A stretch of 64,000 nt of DNA from Rhizophagus irregularis (GCF_026210795.1 NC_089436.1:1488001-1552000); one strand, 5' to 3'. Positions 13,559 to 25,367 are shown, counted from the first letter of the stretch. Numbers and translations are program-made. Notes: generated by a model not told the origin, from the sequence alone.

Positions 13559-13687
13559 TCTTTAGGATTAAAAACTAAAACACGAAAAAATAAGATCACG
13601 CGTAAATCTATAAACACGTGCAAATTACCCAATTCTGATCGTTTCCTCAGAAAAAAAAATTGATATGTCTGTATTACAGTCGGTACC

Positions 13688-13873
13688 GCAAATATATCGT
13701 TTTTGATTAAGGAGGTGATGCTTTTTGATTATAGAAGTTAGTTGTACAAACTGTTGTATCGTTTTTGATTATTGAAAAAATAAATGTATCATTTTTGATT
13801 ATTGAAAAAAAAATTCTATCGTTTTTGATTATTGAAAAAAAATGTATCATTTTTGATTATTCGATAGTATCAC
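13688..13873 (+). repeat. Left terminal inverted repeat of the MULE
   Basis: 186 bp starting GCAAATATATCG. Inside are four tandem-like subterminal units built on TATCRTTTTTGATTATTGAA, probably transposase binding sites (inference). Confidence 0.93.
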
Positions 13874-14106
13874 ATGGTCACATGCATAGATTCGACATAC
13901 TGTACATATCGGAGACTTTATTCACTAAATAATTTCAAATTACTAAACTTATTAATCGTTATTTTTGTTTCCTTACTATTTACTGTTTCTTGTATATTTT
14001 TATTAAGCCATTTAAAACAAAGAATTGCCAACATTCATATGTCATAAATTTAATCCTTATTTTCTCAAAATTTGTCTTTATTACAACTAAAAGACAATAG
14101 TATTAA

Positions 14107-17100
14107 TCAATCATCTATTTCATTGCTATGCATATAAACTCCAAATTCAATACTATCATTTAAAATTTCTTTCGCATCTTCAAGTGTTATACTATTATTA
14201 CGGTCCTCTTGAATCAGACGTAATGTTACTTCTGGTACTAGAACTTCGTAAATAAAATCCATAGGGTCTAATGGGTACGTTTTGTCTTTTGTGAGATTAT
14301 TAGAGTTAACAAACAATTCTATTAAAGTATTAACAATAGTATATAACCCATTAAACCCATAATAACCTGGCTGTAAATTAGTAAAGCTAATTAATAAAAT
14401 ATAAACAAAATTTATATTCAAACAGATAATTACCAACCTGAAAAACTTCAAATCGATTCATGAGCATCATTGGCGCCTTGGCTTTATTATATCCGACTTC
14501 TTTATATATTGAAGATGCAATATCCCAATAGTAACTTGAAATATTTCCGTTAATAATTTCAATGAGATCTTTTTCAAATTTGATTATGCGTGATGGAAGT
14601 ACATTAAAATCGATATATTCAGGATATCCTTTTGATAATCCATGTGGAACAATATTCAATTCACCATGATGCATTATACAAAAAGACCAACGTTCTTCTT
14701 CTGTGATTGGCTTGTTTTGTAGATTTTGTAACTGGTCTTTTATCTTTTCTGGTAAAATATCTGGTAGGATATTATCACAATAGGGGCATAAATTGTGAGA
14801 ATTAGGTACTAAATCAAATTCTAAATCCAAGTTTAAATCATCATTAGATGGCAGTTCTGGAAGATATTGAAATACATTGCGGGGTGGGCTTGGCATTATA
14901 AACGATGATGATGATGCAAATGAAGATGTACTTCTTCTATCTATTAAATAAATATAGGTAAAGAAATTAATAATACAGATATTAATGTTATTACGTTAAA
15001 TATATATCTTTACCAGTACTAATTGAAGATAAATTATCTTCTCGTTTTCGTTTAAGATTTCGAATTTGTTTTGTTTTCCTTTGTTGTATAGAAAACGTAT
15101 TACCAGATTGTGATTGGTTTGGTAAATTTATTCTATGGGACGATCGAGGTTTAGCAGATAATTTAGGAGGTGCGCCTAAATTTGATTTTGTTCTTTCACT
15201 TAATTCTGCTGGCCGAAATGGATCTTTAATCTCCTGAGATGACCGTTTAAGTGGATAAAATATTTTATTACCTAATGAGCAAAAGTAAGATTAATATAAT
15301 AAATAACAATAATAATTTTTAAAAAATTATTTCAAACATCTTACCTTGCATATTATATAATCTAATAATTTCTTGATAAGAATCTTCCATGTCACCTTGA
15401 TATATTACATTATTTTTTATAGACGCGGGAACTACTCGTTCCTTATTACGAAAATAGAGAACAAGATTTTTCTTTGCTTCGTTTACAACTTCTAGATGTC
15501 CTTTTTGTTGTGTTTCTATAAGCAAAGTGGCTGCATGACAGTGCCTACATTTATCACGTAATGAACTATTCCATATGTATTCCCAGCATGTACATTCACC
15601 AGTAATAACATTACATATATGAAATCCTTGTTCTAATATTACATTTTCGGATAATAAAGATTTCATAAGAAAATTGATCATATCATTTAATTTTCGTACA
15701 ATTTCCTCATCTAGACGCAAAGGCTTATCATCATAAGAAGATACGAATAAATCATCAGATTTTTTTTTAACAAGAAAAGTATTTTGGTCTGATGATATCT
15801 TAACCATATTAAGAAGAAAATCTAATCTTCCTTGATTTAATCTTCGAAGTTTATCACAACATATCATATCATCTTTAGTTTGCTATAAATAATTTAAAAT
15901 AAATTAATTTAATAATATTATTTAAAAATGATAACGAAAAAATTCTTACCTGTTCAATCGTTTGAGTATTGAATAAAGTAACTAAACCAGATTCAAACTT
16001 ATTTAAATCTTCATGACTTACAATAGTTTCACTTTGAAATTTTATTCCATACATTCGTTCAACAAATGTCAATGGTGTTTGTTTACCACTATATACTGCT
16101 TCAATTGTCCTATTGATCCGTTCTGTAAAATTGTTCGTAGTCCATGGAAATCTGTTTGTAATGTTTTTGGAAATACGACCAGCATCAATAAAACTTAATT
16201 TCCACTCCGTGCACATCCAATTTTTAGATAAATCATCTATTAATTTATCTTTTTTAGTTTTTTCCAATGGAAGAGTGTTAATAAATTCGATATATTTCTT
16301 AGCCATTTCAATGGCAGTTTCTTCAGTTCGACTACGACCTACAATTTTAAACGCTAATGCTATTGGATATCTAAACAATAAATAATTAATTAGTTATCAA
16401 TTTTAATAAAAAAAAATTAATATAATATATAACTTACCTGAATTTTGCAGGTATCTGCCATTTATTTAAATTTTCACTAAAAGTTTTCATAATATGAAAC
16501 CAACATAAAATTGGTTTATGTGAAGCATTTTGGATAGCAAGTTTAGATGGTCTATGCTTATCAATTAAGATATATGGCTTCCAATTATTGTTTTCGACAT
16601 TCACGAACTCGTTGAAATCCGTTTCCAGATAAAAGATTTTCATAGTACCACTTGTGTTCACAGAACTCGTTATCACATGGGATATTTTTTTTAATAGCGT
16701 CAATAGCCAATTTTATAGTATGATGATTTTCCTTATTAAATAGCGCTAATATATATATTTTATTTACAATTTAATAAATTACAATAAATTATATACTAAA
16801 TAATTTAATATATGTCAAATTTTACTTACCAAATGCAACAGGCAATCCGCAACCAGCACTATTCTCAGTAACAATTGATAATACCGGTGCACGGTCCAAA
16901 TTTAAATCATATTTACCATCTATTCCGATACAGATTTTACCGTAATCACGAGCATTTTTTAACCAAAACTCATCAGAAATTGTAAGTTGATAATATCGGT
17001 CAGGTGAATCAGCTGGTTGATTAATGTCTGCTATTTGATAATATAATATAAAACCTTGAGATTTTAATATATTATTTACTAAACTATCAAGCTGAGTCCG

Positions 17101-17909
17101 AGGACCAGTATCATCCTTTAATTTCTTATCATCTCTGGCAACAAATTGCCGGAGTTTGTCATTATTACATATTATACGTTGGCTTGCTAATGCATTGTTA
17201 ATTACTTCTTCTGATGCACCATTAAGTGATGTTAATAATTTCGCTTTTATCCCTTTGGCTGTCCTGTGGTCTGCTCTTCTGCTTAATGCTATCGAATCTC
17301 TGACAGAATAAGTTAAATTTATTCTTGAAATTTTAGGAATATTATTATTGTAAAATGTACGATGAGTTCCTTGAATGGTAATTCGCAATGGATTTTCTAA
17401 TGATAGCCAAGATAACCGACATTCAGAAATAACTCGACACTACAATGGTGCATATCATTTCCATTTTTCAAATTATTTCGTAAATTATAATTTTCACAAT
17501 TTTCATTACATTTTCCAACACTACCGCATAATCTTTGACAGTTGCCTCCATCACCTGAACAATACATAACCCAATACCAACATTGTTGGTTTTTGGCTAA
17601 TCCTAATTCAATTTGAGAAACCAGATCTCTTCCTAAACTGGTTAAAACTAAAACATCATCAATACGATTTGTTGATTTTACCGTTCCAGTTTTAGTTTTC
17701 CATGCTAAGTAATCTATTGCCCCTTGTACACGTTCTACCGTTAAGATTCCAGCTTTAACAAGTTTAGGAGTAACTTGTCTACTTTGATTTTTTAAGCGAT
17801 AATTTTTTAAAAGATTTGCATTTGATATATACCATTCTGCAGCACGACCAAATGGTACATTTACTGAGCCATCATCGTTGTATTTGATTTGATTTTCGTA
17901 AGTTTCCAT
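14107..17909 (-). CDS. MULE transposase with SWIM finger and C-terminal RTC4-like domain
   Basis: Exons read on the minus strand are 17909-16830, 16745-16438, 16370-15950, 15882-15345, 15271-15014, 14940-14438 and 14370-14107, all with GT-AG borders. In order they code an N-terminal Cys-rich region (CQRLCGSVGKCNENCENYN), the first catalytic Asp in ICIGIDGKYD, and the second in LIDKHRPSKLA. CWFHIMK follows, then the Glu region WTTNNFTERINRTIE and a SWIM zinc finger (CTCWEYIW, then CRHCHA). The last two exons encode an RTC4-like domain (CIMHHGELNIVPHG, YPEYIDF, then PGYYGFNGLY). Two frame changes without splice signals (about 17430 and about 16590) suggest a recently disabled copy or sequence errors. 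The RTC4 domain is otherwise a fungal telomere-capping-related module; here it is part of the transposon. Confidence 0.85.
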
Positions 17910-18177
17910 ATTATAATATATAGTAACGTTACACAAATTTATAGAAAGAAAATTATTACAAATAATTATCACGTAAAAAATATAAACAAGGTTATAAAAC
18001 GCAAAATATATTATAAAAACTATTATATAATAAAGAAAAAAATATCAAAAGAGAAATCAAAATTTTTGGAAAAGAAAAAGAATTGAACCATTTGTCGTGT
18101 GAAAAGTATTATGTGAACGCGTTAAATGTTATACAATGATACATTAACTTGTTAAGTATAAATTAAATAAATAAAAC

Positions 18178-18363
18178 GTGATACTATCGAATAATCAAAA
18201 ATGATACATTTTTTTTCAATAATCAAAAATGATAGAATTTTTTTTTCAATAATCAAAAATGATACATTTATTTTTTCAATAATCAAAAACGATACAACAG
18301 TTTGTACAACTAACTTCTATAATCAAAAAGCATCACCTCCTTAATCAAAAACGATATATTTGC
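18178..18363 (-). repeat. Right terminal inverted repeat of the MULE
   Basis: Reverse complement of 13688-13873 with one mismatch by eye (a G/A difference in the third internal unit). It ends CGATATATTTGC and then meets the 9-bp target duplication. Confidence 0.93.
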
Positions 18364-18372
18364 GTCGGTACC

Positions 18373-18560
18373 GATATTCTATGTACCGATATAAATTGCC
18401 TGTACCGATAAATTTTTGTTGTCCCATTTCACAATTAATAAAAAAACCTCGTTGTACCGATATTATATATAATTTCGCGATGTATAGTAAGGTATACCGA
18501 TATTTTAGGTTACACTGATTTAATTCAGGTCGGCACTATAAACTTGGCCTGAATTAACAA
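18373..18560. repeat. Older dispersed repeat with GTACCGATA motifs, split by the MULE
   Basis: GTACCGATA-type motifs recur here. A related copy lies at about 20823-20935: CAGTCAGACTTCTATGTACTG, then ATTAATAAAAAAATCTTGTTGTACTGATA. The left piece of this copy is just before the MULE (up to 13687). The ends beginning CAGTC after TA suggest a Tc1/mariner or pogo-type short element, but this is only a guess. The other copy is CpG-poor, as if old. Confidence 0.5.
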
Positions 18561-18956
18561 GAGGATTTCCATCATTCCATCCAAGTAATTAGATTTTTTA
18601 GATCTTGTTTCAACACAAAATGTGAACAACTTTTGTTTCATGAAATGTATGTTAATGAGAAGCTATAATTTAATCTTTAAATAAACTCGAGAGTTTGCAT
18701 AATGCCTTCAAGAATTAGACTTTGGCCTACATTATGATTCACTATGTAATGATAATTTGATGTAACGATATATTTTACCCAAACCAACAGCATCGGTATA
18801 TTGAGGTCTGACTGTATACATGTTATTTTTGATGCAAGGTTCATTGATAATCGAACACAAAATTTATATTGAGAATGTATATACATATAAAACAAGTACA
18901 CATGTTTAAAAATTGGAAGTAAAATCTTTATTATATTTTTTTGTAATGTAATATAT

Positions 18957-19800
18957 GAGAAAGGGCTGGCTGGAGGAATGTAACAATAGAAATATATGAT
19001 GCTATCAAAAAGGGAAGGAGTTCTCAGATCCTAAGTCATAAATGAGAATCCCAGCATCAAGTTATTTTGTAATATTACCTCTACTAATACTTCCTCTAAT
19101 GCTACTGCTACTGCTACTGTTATTACTACTGCTACTATCAGAAAAATTAACTGATTTCTTATTTCACTTCTTTTCAACCCATTTGATGATTTTATCTATA
19201 GAAGTTCTTTTTGGCGATTTTTAATGAACTAGCTAATTTACTAGCATTAAGACCAATTTCAATTGATAAAATGTTGTACATTTGTGTTGGAGAACAACTT
19301 TCCTTTTCCTTCTATTATTAAAAAGGGCTGTAAATTTGACCTAATATGTTTCATATTCATCTGTATATATGGAAATCGGAATATTGACTTATGTAAATGT
19401 GACTTATGGAAGAGAATTAATTAGATTCTACTAGAAAAAAATAAGGCGTAGTAAAGCACAGATAAGTATATTTGCATGATGTGATAATTTTTTCTTCCTC
19501 TGTATGACCTACTTTGAGATATCATATCATTTTTCCATTTAGCTTCTGTACACATTCTTAGACTGTTCTTTTAAGATTATTATCTTGTATTCACATTAAA
19601 TTGACTATAGTAAATTTCTTAGATGAAAAGACATAGTTATTGAAATTGTATTAAAAGGCTTTTCTAGTAAAAGTGTCAGCCTTTGATAAATTCTTTGCAC
19701 TATATATTATGCTAGCAAATACTAATCCTATTCTACACAAATCACTAGAAAATAGTGGTTTATCAGGTTTAGAAAGAAATTCCTCCTTTTTTTTAGAAAT
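18957..19800 (-). mobile_element. Fossil fragment related to the large virus-like element
   Basis: 18957-19600 is a clear relative of 45770-46400 in the same orientation. About 19640-19800 resembles about 61690-61850, the recombinase region. Nearly every CpG in the 45.8-kb copy is TpG or CpA here, which is the pattern left by deamination of methylated cytosine, so this fragment is much older. It is broken in many places. The two parts lie about 15 kb apart in the large element but are adjacent here. Confidence 0.8.
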
Positions 19801-20086
19801 CTACTTGGAGTTCCAGTAATTACTAAACTGAACTGATCAGTTTTCAGTTTTCAGTATTAGTTTTATCATTTTTCAAACAGTCTGACTTTTTATTTTATGA
19901 TTGGCCAACTGATAATCTTTTTTAGTCTATATATATATACAGTTTTATTTTTTAATATAGTTTTGTAATAAACATTGAAGTGTAGTAAATTTCAGTAAAT
20001 TAGTATTAGTAATTGGTAATTACCAGCCGGTTTAATTATACAGTTTACTAATATCAAAAATTTGGTAAATTACCAATCACTAGTGT

Positions 20087-20724
20087 TTTGCATAAATCAA
20101 ATCAAATTGAATTTAGTTAAATTCAGATTTGATTTGATTTGATTTGATTTAATTTAAATTTGATTTGAATATTCAGTGATTTGATTTGATCTGATTTAAA
20201 TTTGATTCAAATTTGATTTGAATAATTCAAATTAATTTGATTTGATTTGTGATTTGATTTGATTTAATTTGATTCAATCCAAATTTGATTTAAATATAAA
20301 TTGGATAATTCAAATTAATTTGATTTGATTTAGTAATTTGATTCAAATTTGATTCAAATTTGATTAAAGCTCTATATAAGCCAGTTTACGAGCCAAAAGT
20401 ACTTCAAGGCTCACAAGCTAACTCACAAGCTAATATACTTTTAAAGTACTTTTGGTTTACAAGCTAGCTTATATAGAGCTTTAGATTTGATTTAGATTCA
20501 ATTTGATTTAATTTGATTTAATTCAATTTGAATTTAATTTGATTTGATTTGATTTGATTTGATTTGATCAAATCAAATTACTTTGAAATTTGATTCAAAT
20601 TTGATTCAAATTTGAATTTAAAATTCAGATTTAATTTATGAATCAAAAATATCAAATCAAATTGAATTAAATCCAAATCGAATTTGAATCAACTTGATTT
20701 GTCCAAATCTTTTGTAAAACATTA
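20087..20724. repeat. AT-rich foldback element with a hairpin core
   Basis: Arms made of TTTGATTTGATTT on the left and its complement on the right meet at a core (about 20364-20484). AAAGCTCTATATAAGC on one side pairs with GCTTATATAGAGCTTT on the other, and AAAAGTACTT pairs with AAGTACTTTT. Outer ends read GTTTTGCATAAATC and, inverted, GTTTTACAAAAGATT. The whole unit is one long imperfect inverted repeat, as in foldback MITEs. It sits in a TTACCAATTACTA-rich setting. Confidence 0.65.
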
Positions 20725-21855
20725 CCAATTACTAATACTGAAATTTAGTTTCAATTTTAGTATGACTCAAACTGAAACTAGTAAACTATGCTAATCAAAC
20801 CCTTAAATCTACTTAAATATACAGTCAGACTTCTATGTACTGATATTTTATGTACCGATAATTACCTGTATCGATAAATTTTCTATGTTCCATTTCATAA
20901 TTAATAAAAAAATCTTGTTGTACTGATACTAGCCATTAACCTGTTGCTTTGCAATGGTATACATACATATAAAAAAAGCGTGACCTGTATGTAACAATTA
21001 ATTCTGGCCAGAATTATGTAATCAGTGCAGAAATTTCCTTTTATGAAGTATTTGTGAAACCAAAATTCCCTATTTTTGTGGGAAGCAAAATTTCCTTTTT
21101 TGGAAGTTAGTATAACGTCACGTGATAAAGTGCCCAATAGGAGCGATGTTACACAATTCAAATTTATTTATACAGGGTAGTCTAAACATTACGGTTACAC
21201 ACAAAAACAATTATTATATAGTATAGATTATATATAATTTTACAATGTAACATATACCAATACTTTTCTATGCTTTTTTTTAATTAATACATAGTGAATG
21301 ATATATATGGGATTCATTTATACTACTGTATTATATATATTGTATCACTTATATTACTTATTATATAATAAAATATAATAAAATATATATAAAAGTTAAG
21401 GTTGCTTGCCGAAACCTGTTTGGCCTAATGCCGAAAGGTGAAACCTCTTATATAGTGCCAAAACATGCCGAAACCTCTATAATAGGTTTCTCCGTAGTTT
21501 TGGCATAGTTGATCATAAGATTTGCATATAATTACGCCAAGTTACACCAATTAATAATATAATTTAGATGATCAAATAATCTACAGATAAAAGATTAAAC
21601 TTCAATATTTTACCGTCGTCTTAGGGCTTCTTTTAAGCTTTATCTAGTGTTAGAATTTTCATTTCTAACTCCCATATTAATATTATGATATTACACGTTT
21701 TTACAGTTTTTTTTTAAGGGGCTTATATTCATTAAAAAAAAATGCGTAACATGCATTTAATAAACCCAATTCCGTCATCTCCTTAACACTGAACTAAAGT
21801 TTCTTTTACTTTCTTCCGTTTTCTTAATAATAATATTAATAATAAACTGTTTCAA

Positions 21856-22437
21856 ATGACTGATCACATAGAAGATTCACCCATTAAAATGAAAAATAGA
21901 GGAGGTCGGCCACCTAATAGCATTTGGGAAGATATTAATAAAGGAGAAGCTGTTGGTTCTGGCAAATTTGCCGCCTCCTGCAAGTACTGTAAGAATACAT
22001 GGTCACGCGGTGAAGTTTCAAAGCTCAAAGAGCATCTTTCAAACCATTGTCCAGATGCGCCAGCAGCAGTTGTTAGAAGGTATATGACTAAAGTAATGGA
22101 ACGGCAAGATAAGTCCAAGTCATCCAAAAAAAGAAAATACTCTGAAGGTCAAAGTAACATGGATGATTACCATGATTCAACAGAGCTTAACGAACAAAGA
22201 TGTACACGAATTAATCGTGCATTAGTTAAATTTTTTATTGCGTGCGGAATTGCGTTTAGAGTAGTGGAACATCTCTTTTTCATCAATTTTATAAAAGAGC
22301 TTAATGCCGGGTACAATACACCAACAACGGAAGTATTAGTAAATCAACTACTTGAACGTGAATTAGCTCAAGTGAACTTCAAAGTTAATTCTGAGCTTGA
22401 AAAGGAAACGAATTTAACGTTAGGTTTGTTAAATTAA
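21856..22437 (+). pseudogene. hAT transposase, N-terminal BED-finger part
   Basis: The 193-residue ORF starts with a Gly-Arg-Pro stretch (NRGGRPPNSIWEDI) like an AT-hook. A BED zinc finger follows (CKYCKNTWSRGEVSKLKEHL, then H and C at NHCPDAP), then a basic segment and a helical region. BED fingers bind the element's terminal repeats. The ORF runs out at 22437, where homology to the family core should continue. The next recognisable part starts at 22735, so this is one piece of a broken gene. Confidence 0.8.
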
Positions 22438-22468
22438 ATAGGCTATCATACGTCATTTTTATTTAATT

Positions 22469-22677
22469 GTCCGGAGCGAAGCGAAGGACTATATATGTTT
22501 ACGCACTATGATGATCTATGGAAATAACGTGTAAATTTTCAATCACGTGAGTTTCTCTGTCCAGGAATTCCAAGGCGTTATGCTGCTAATCAGCAGAAAA
22601 TTACCAGAATTCCAAGGCGTTATGCTGCTAATTAATAGAATATCGCTACATCTTTATTATTATACCTCGCTCCAGAC
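22469..22677. repeat. Short inserted element with GTCYGGAGCGA ends
   Basis: The left end GTCCGGAGCGAAG and the right end CTCGCTCCAGAC are inverted copies. Between them are two direct copies of AATTCCAAGGCGTTATGCTG (about 45 bp apart). The stretch separates the two parts of the hAT transposase. A clean target duplication was not seen, so the borders are tentative. Confidence 0.45.
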
Positions 22678-22734
22678 TTACAACGGTTCCCATTTCCTAG
22701 TCTTACTTACTATATAATATTAATTTATAATTTA

Positions 22735-23031
22735 GCCTTTGATGGTTGGACGTCTGGTACACATCGTTCAATTTGGAACTTCATTGTAATGACTCCGTCG
22801 CGTAAAGAATATCTTTATCAACTTTCTGATTTGTCTGAAAATTCGCACACTGCAGAATATCTAGTTACGGTAATTGAAAAGGTTATAGAAGGTATTGGAG
22901 AAGATCGAATATGTGCTGTAGTTTCCGATAATGCGGCCAATGTTCGTAATGCACGAAAAATTATACATGAGAATCATCCAAAGATTGAGAATGTGCGATG
23001 CGTTGCACATTCTATCAATTTAATTGCATGA
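22735..23031 (+). pseudogene. hAT transposase, catalytic-core fragment
   Basis: The peptide AFDGWTSGTHRSIWNF carries the first catalytic Asp of hAT transposases (DGWTS motif). VVSDNAANV carries the second, and CVAHSINLI is the conserved Cys-His stretch after it. The frame stops right after this at 23031 and AT-rich repeats replace the rest, so the Glu-bearing C-terminal region is missing. Confidence 0.8.
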
Positions 23032-23032
23032 G

Positions 23033-23450
23033 CCATTTATGACTAAATAATATAATTATATTATTTAGTCATAAACGGCTTAGACTAGATTATTTAGTAA
23101 TAAAATAATCTAAGTATGACTATAAATAATCTAAATATAACTAAATAATCTAAATATAACTAATTAATCTAAATACAGTATATCTAAATAAATTAAATAT
23201 ATCTAAATAATCTAAAGTTAATAACCTAAATATGATTAAATAATCTAACTAAATAACCTGTTTGTGACAATTTTCTGTACCTAGTTATTTTTCTTACTAT
23301 ATTCCTTCCCTTTGAATTCGCTTTTCTTTAGCTTTTTTCATTTATTATTTGTGATCATGTGATTAAATAACCTAAATATTACTATTACTAAATAATCGAA
23401 ATGTACCTATTTTTATTTAATCCTATACACGAATAATCAGCTTCCAATAT
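23033..23450. repeat. AT-rich array with TAAATAATCTAAATA-type repeats
   Basis: It opens with an imperfect palindrome around 23033-23080 (GACTAAATAATATAATTATA, then its mirror) and continues as degenerate tandem TAAATAATCTAAATAT units to about 23260. It replaces the C-terminal end of the hAT gene. Confidence 0.6.
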
Positions 23451-23469
23451 AATTTATGATATTGGGATT

Positions 23470-24305
23470 CTACGGTTGATTGGTTGTTAAACTTTATGTT
23501 GAAGGTCTGGCTTGTCTGCAATTGTTTGGATCCCAAGTTTTATGATGAAGTTTCTGCCATTCTGTACCTCTTTGGTTACCTGTTAAGGATTCGAGGGTGC
23601 TTTCCTTCTTCACCTATTTTGTTATCCATCAAAATGCCAAAATATGGTAAAAAATATCGTGTCAGGTGGCGCAGTAGATCTGCGATTAATTTCGGCCAGC
23701 ACTATACCATAATTTCAGCCGATCTTTTGGGCATGTGATTCGAGGATCCAGCTTGGCACCATGATGGTGACTTGATAGTGTCCTGGAACTTCTGTGGAGC
23801 TGTCATGGAACTGGCAGGGAGCTAGAAAGGTTCTATTATTTTGCCAGTTTTAGGCCAGCTTGGGTGCTGAGTTATTATGTTCAAAGATCTGGCCGAAATT
23901 GTGGAATAGTACTGGCTGAAATTATGGAGCGAATTTTGACTGCGCCTACTGCGCCATGGTCACGTGATCCTGTTACGGCACCGAACACCCTTTCATAGTT
24001 GCGGGCTAGTAACGGGAATGTTCTGGGAATGTTTCCGGAACCCAATGTATATGCATTTGTGCAAAAAAAAAAATGTCTAAACAAGTACAAATCATAAATC
24101 CTGAAACTGGACAACAAATCACACTAGATGGCTTACACAATATTGCCGGCTAAGTTTAATTCTACTTTCGTCTACCTATTTGTCTCCAAGAGTGAGGCCG
24201 GAGGTATTATGCTTCTGAGGTTTTCGAGGTATATCGGCGGGATGTTGTAAGCACTTCCGAGGCCCAATCATAGTTTATTCTGGGTCGAAGCAGTGTGTAT
24301 GCCGA
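23470..24305. other. GC-richer non-coding segment, probably repeat-derived
   Basis: This stretch is clearly GC-richer than the flanks. It has reiterated GGCCAG, TTTCGGCC and CACGTGATC-type words but no long ORF or recognisable RNA. It looks like a dispersed repeat or promoter-derived segment. A short ORF at 24073 is listed separately. Confidence 0.4.
24073..24153 (+). CDS. Possible short first exon or mini-ORF (26 residues)
   Basis: After a polyA tract, an ATG opens a 26-codon frame beginning MSKQVQIINPETGQQ. The codon choice looks protein-like and the upstream region is promoter-like. It may be a truncated first exon of a captured or decayed host gene. No homologue is recognised. Confidence 0.25.
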   Translation: MSKQVQIINPETGQQITLDGLHNIAG

Positions 24306-24800
24306 TTTTTGAGCGTCCCTAGTGTCCCTAGTAAAAGTAAAGTTATAGGAAAAAAAAAATATCGAATCCATCCTGTATGTATGCCGTCACCAAGAAAATT
24401 TGTTAGTGACTCTCTTAGTGACGCTCTTAGTGACACCCTTGTATGCCTTTTTCGGTGTTTGGGGACGCTCGGTTCTCTTCTTTTATATTTGTCACTAAGT
24501 CACTAAGAGTCACTAAGAAAAAGTAAAGTTCTAGGAAAAAAAATCGAATTTTTTCTATGCTACTCCTATGGCTTATATGCGATATAGTATGATACATATA
24601 TGACATATGCGTGATACATATATGCTAAAAAAAAAATGAAAAAAAGTTATGGAACTCGGATTTTTCTTAGTGACTCTTAGTGTCATAGTGACACCTATCT
24701 AGAAACCTTCTGATGGCTCTAAAAATGTGAAATAGCTATAAATTTTGTCACCGAGAGCGTTACCAAGAGTGTCACCAAGAAATTCTACAATTTATTGTAG
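24306..24800. repeat. Inverted and direct GTCACTAAGAG repeats
   Basis: TTAGTGACTCTTAG-type words (about 24400-24440 and 24665-24690) face GTCACTAAGAGTCACTAAG (about 24488-24516). Two AAAAGTAAAGTT(A/C)TAGGAAAAAAAA blocks occur at about 24330 and 24520. The arrangement suggests one or two foldback elements at the border of the large element. No coding content is seen. Confidence 0.5.
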
Positions 24801-24846
24801 GTTCGTCCAAAAGGCCATAGGGATAGTGACAACTTCTTATTCTTGT

Positions 24847-25170
24847 TTAAGTTCTCTCGATTAGCCTAAAATTACTTGAGCGGAATCTCTTTGGGACCAT
24901 CAGCTTGCTTAGCCAGCTTTTTTCGATGGTAATGTTCCTTCGATCTATGTTTTTTGCATGCGTATCGCAATAGTCATATTTGGATCTTGTCGGGTCACCA
25001 CATTCTTTGCAAAGAACTTGCCTAGAATTCCGATGGACTTTACATCCCTTTGGATCAAAGCATCTCCGATTACATACTTCTCCAGTTCTAAGAATATATG
25101 GACAATAATAAAAATTCCAGGATGGTGGTTCTCTTTTGAGAACTCGTGTCTCCTTTTTTTCGCCTTCCAT
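24847..25170 (-). CDS. Small cysteine-rich, probably zinc-binding protein
   Basis: 107 residues, basic, with two Cys/His clusters: CPYILRTGEVCNRRC followed by CKVH, and CKECGDPTRSKYDYCDTH. The spacing suggests two zinc-binding knuckles. It lies at the left end of the element, divergent from the polymerase gene. No family is recognised. A nucleic-acid-binding role is a guess from charge and fingers. Confidence 0.55.
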   Translation of the reverse strand: MEGEKKETRVLKREPPSWNFYYCPYILRTGEVCNRRCFDPKGCKVHRNSRQVLCKECGDPTRSKYDYCDTHAKNIDRRNITIEKSWLSKLMVPKRFRSSNFRLIERT

Positions 25171-25367
25171 TTATATATATCAATTAATAATCTTGGGGAA
25201 TTATTTTCATTTTGAACTTTTTTCTTGCGAATAATATACCCTGAGTTTTGGTATAGCTATAAATTATCTTAATTTGCTTGAGAAAAAAAAATGACCCAAT
25301 CCGACTTCTTCGAAGACGCCCCCGCCCTTTTTCACCCAGAGGCTGAAAAAGAAAAAACATCATCAAA

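Larger units (their letters stand above)
13679..18372 (-). mobile_element. Mutator-like element (MULE), 4676 bp, with 9-bp target duplication
   Basis: The element spans 13688-18363. It is bounded by 186-bp terminal inverted repeats that differ at only one position and flanked on both sides by GTCGGTACC (13679-13687 and 18364-18372), the 9-bp duplication expected for MULEs. It carries one minus-strand transposase gene. The near-identical ends mean recent insertion. The duplication lies inside an older repeat (CAGTCGGTACCGATATTCTA if the element is removed), so it is nested. Although the ends are young, the transposase frame seems interrupted twice, so this copy is probably non-autonomous as read, unless those are sequencing errors. 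Confidence 0.93.
21397..23031 (+). mobile_element. Broken hAT-family DNA transposon
   Basis: The left end begins TAAGGTTGCTTGCCGAAACC at 21397. The BED-finger part of a transposase lies at 21856-22437 and a catalytic part at 22735-23031. The same terminal sequence bounds the 244-bp element at 29962-30205, which shows an 8-bp duplication typical of hAT. The C-terminal dimerisation region and right terminal repeat were not found. The reading frame is interrupted by an inserted stretch of about 210 bp and then lost after 23031. Confidence 0.75.

Noticed and set aside
19042-19224. Leucine-rich plus-strand ORF, with a twin at 45843-46025
   Set aside because: Both are the antisense of Ser/Asn codon runs in the minus-strand HTH gene and its fossil copy; not a gene.
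24306-24800. Terminal inverted repeat of the large element
   Set aside because: The repeats here are short internal foldbacks, and no inverted partner was recognised up to the right edge of the window.
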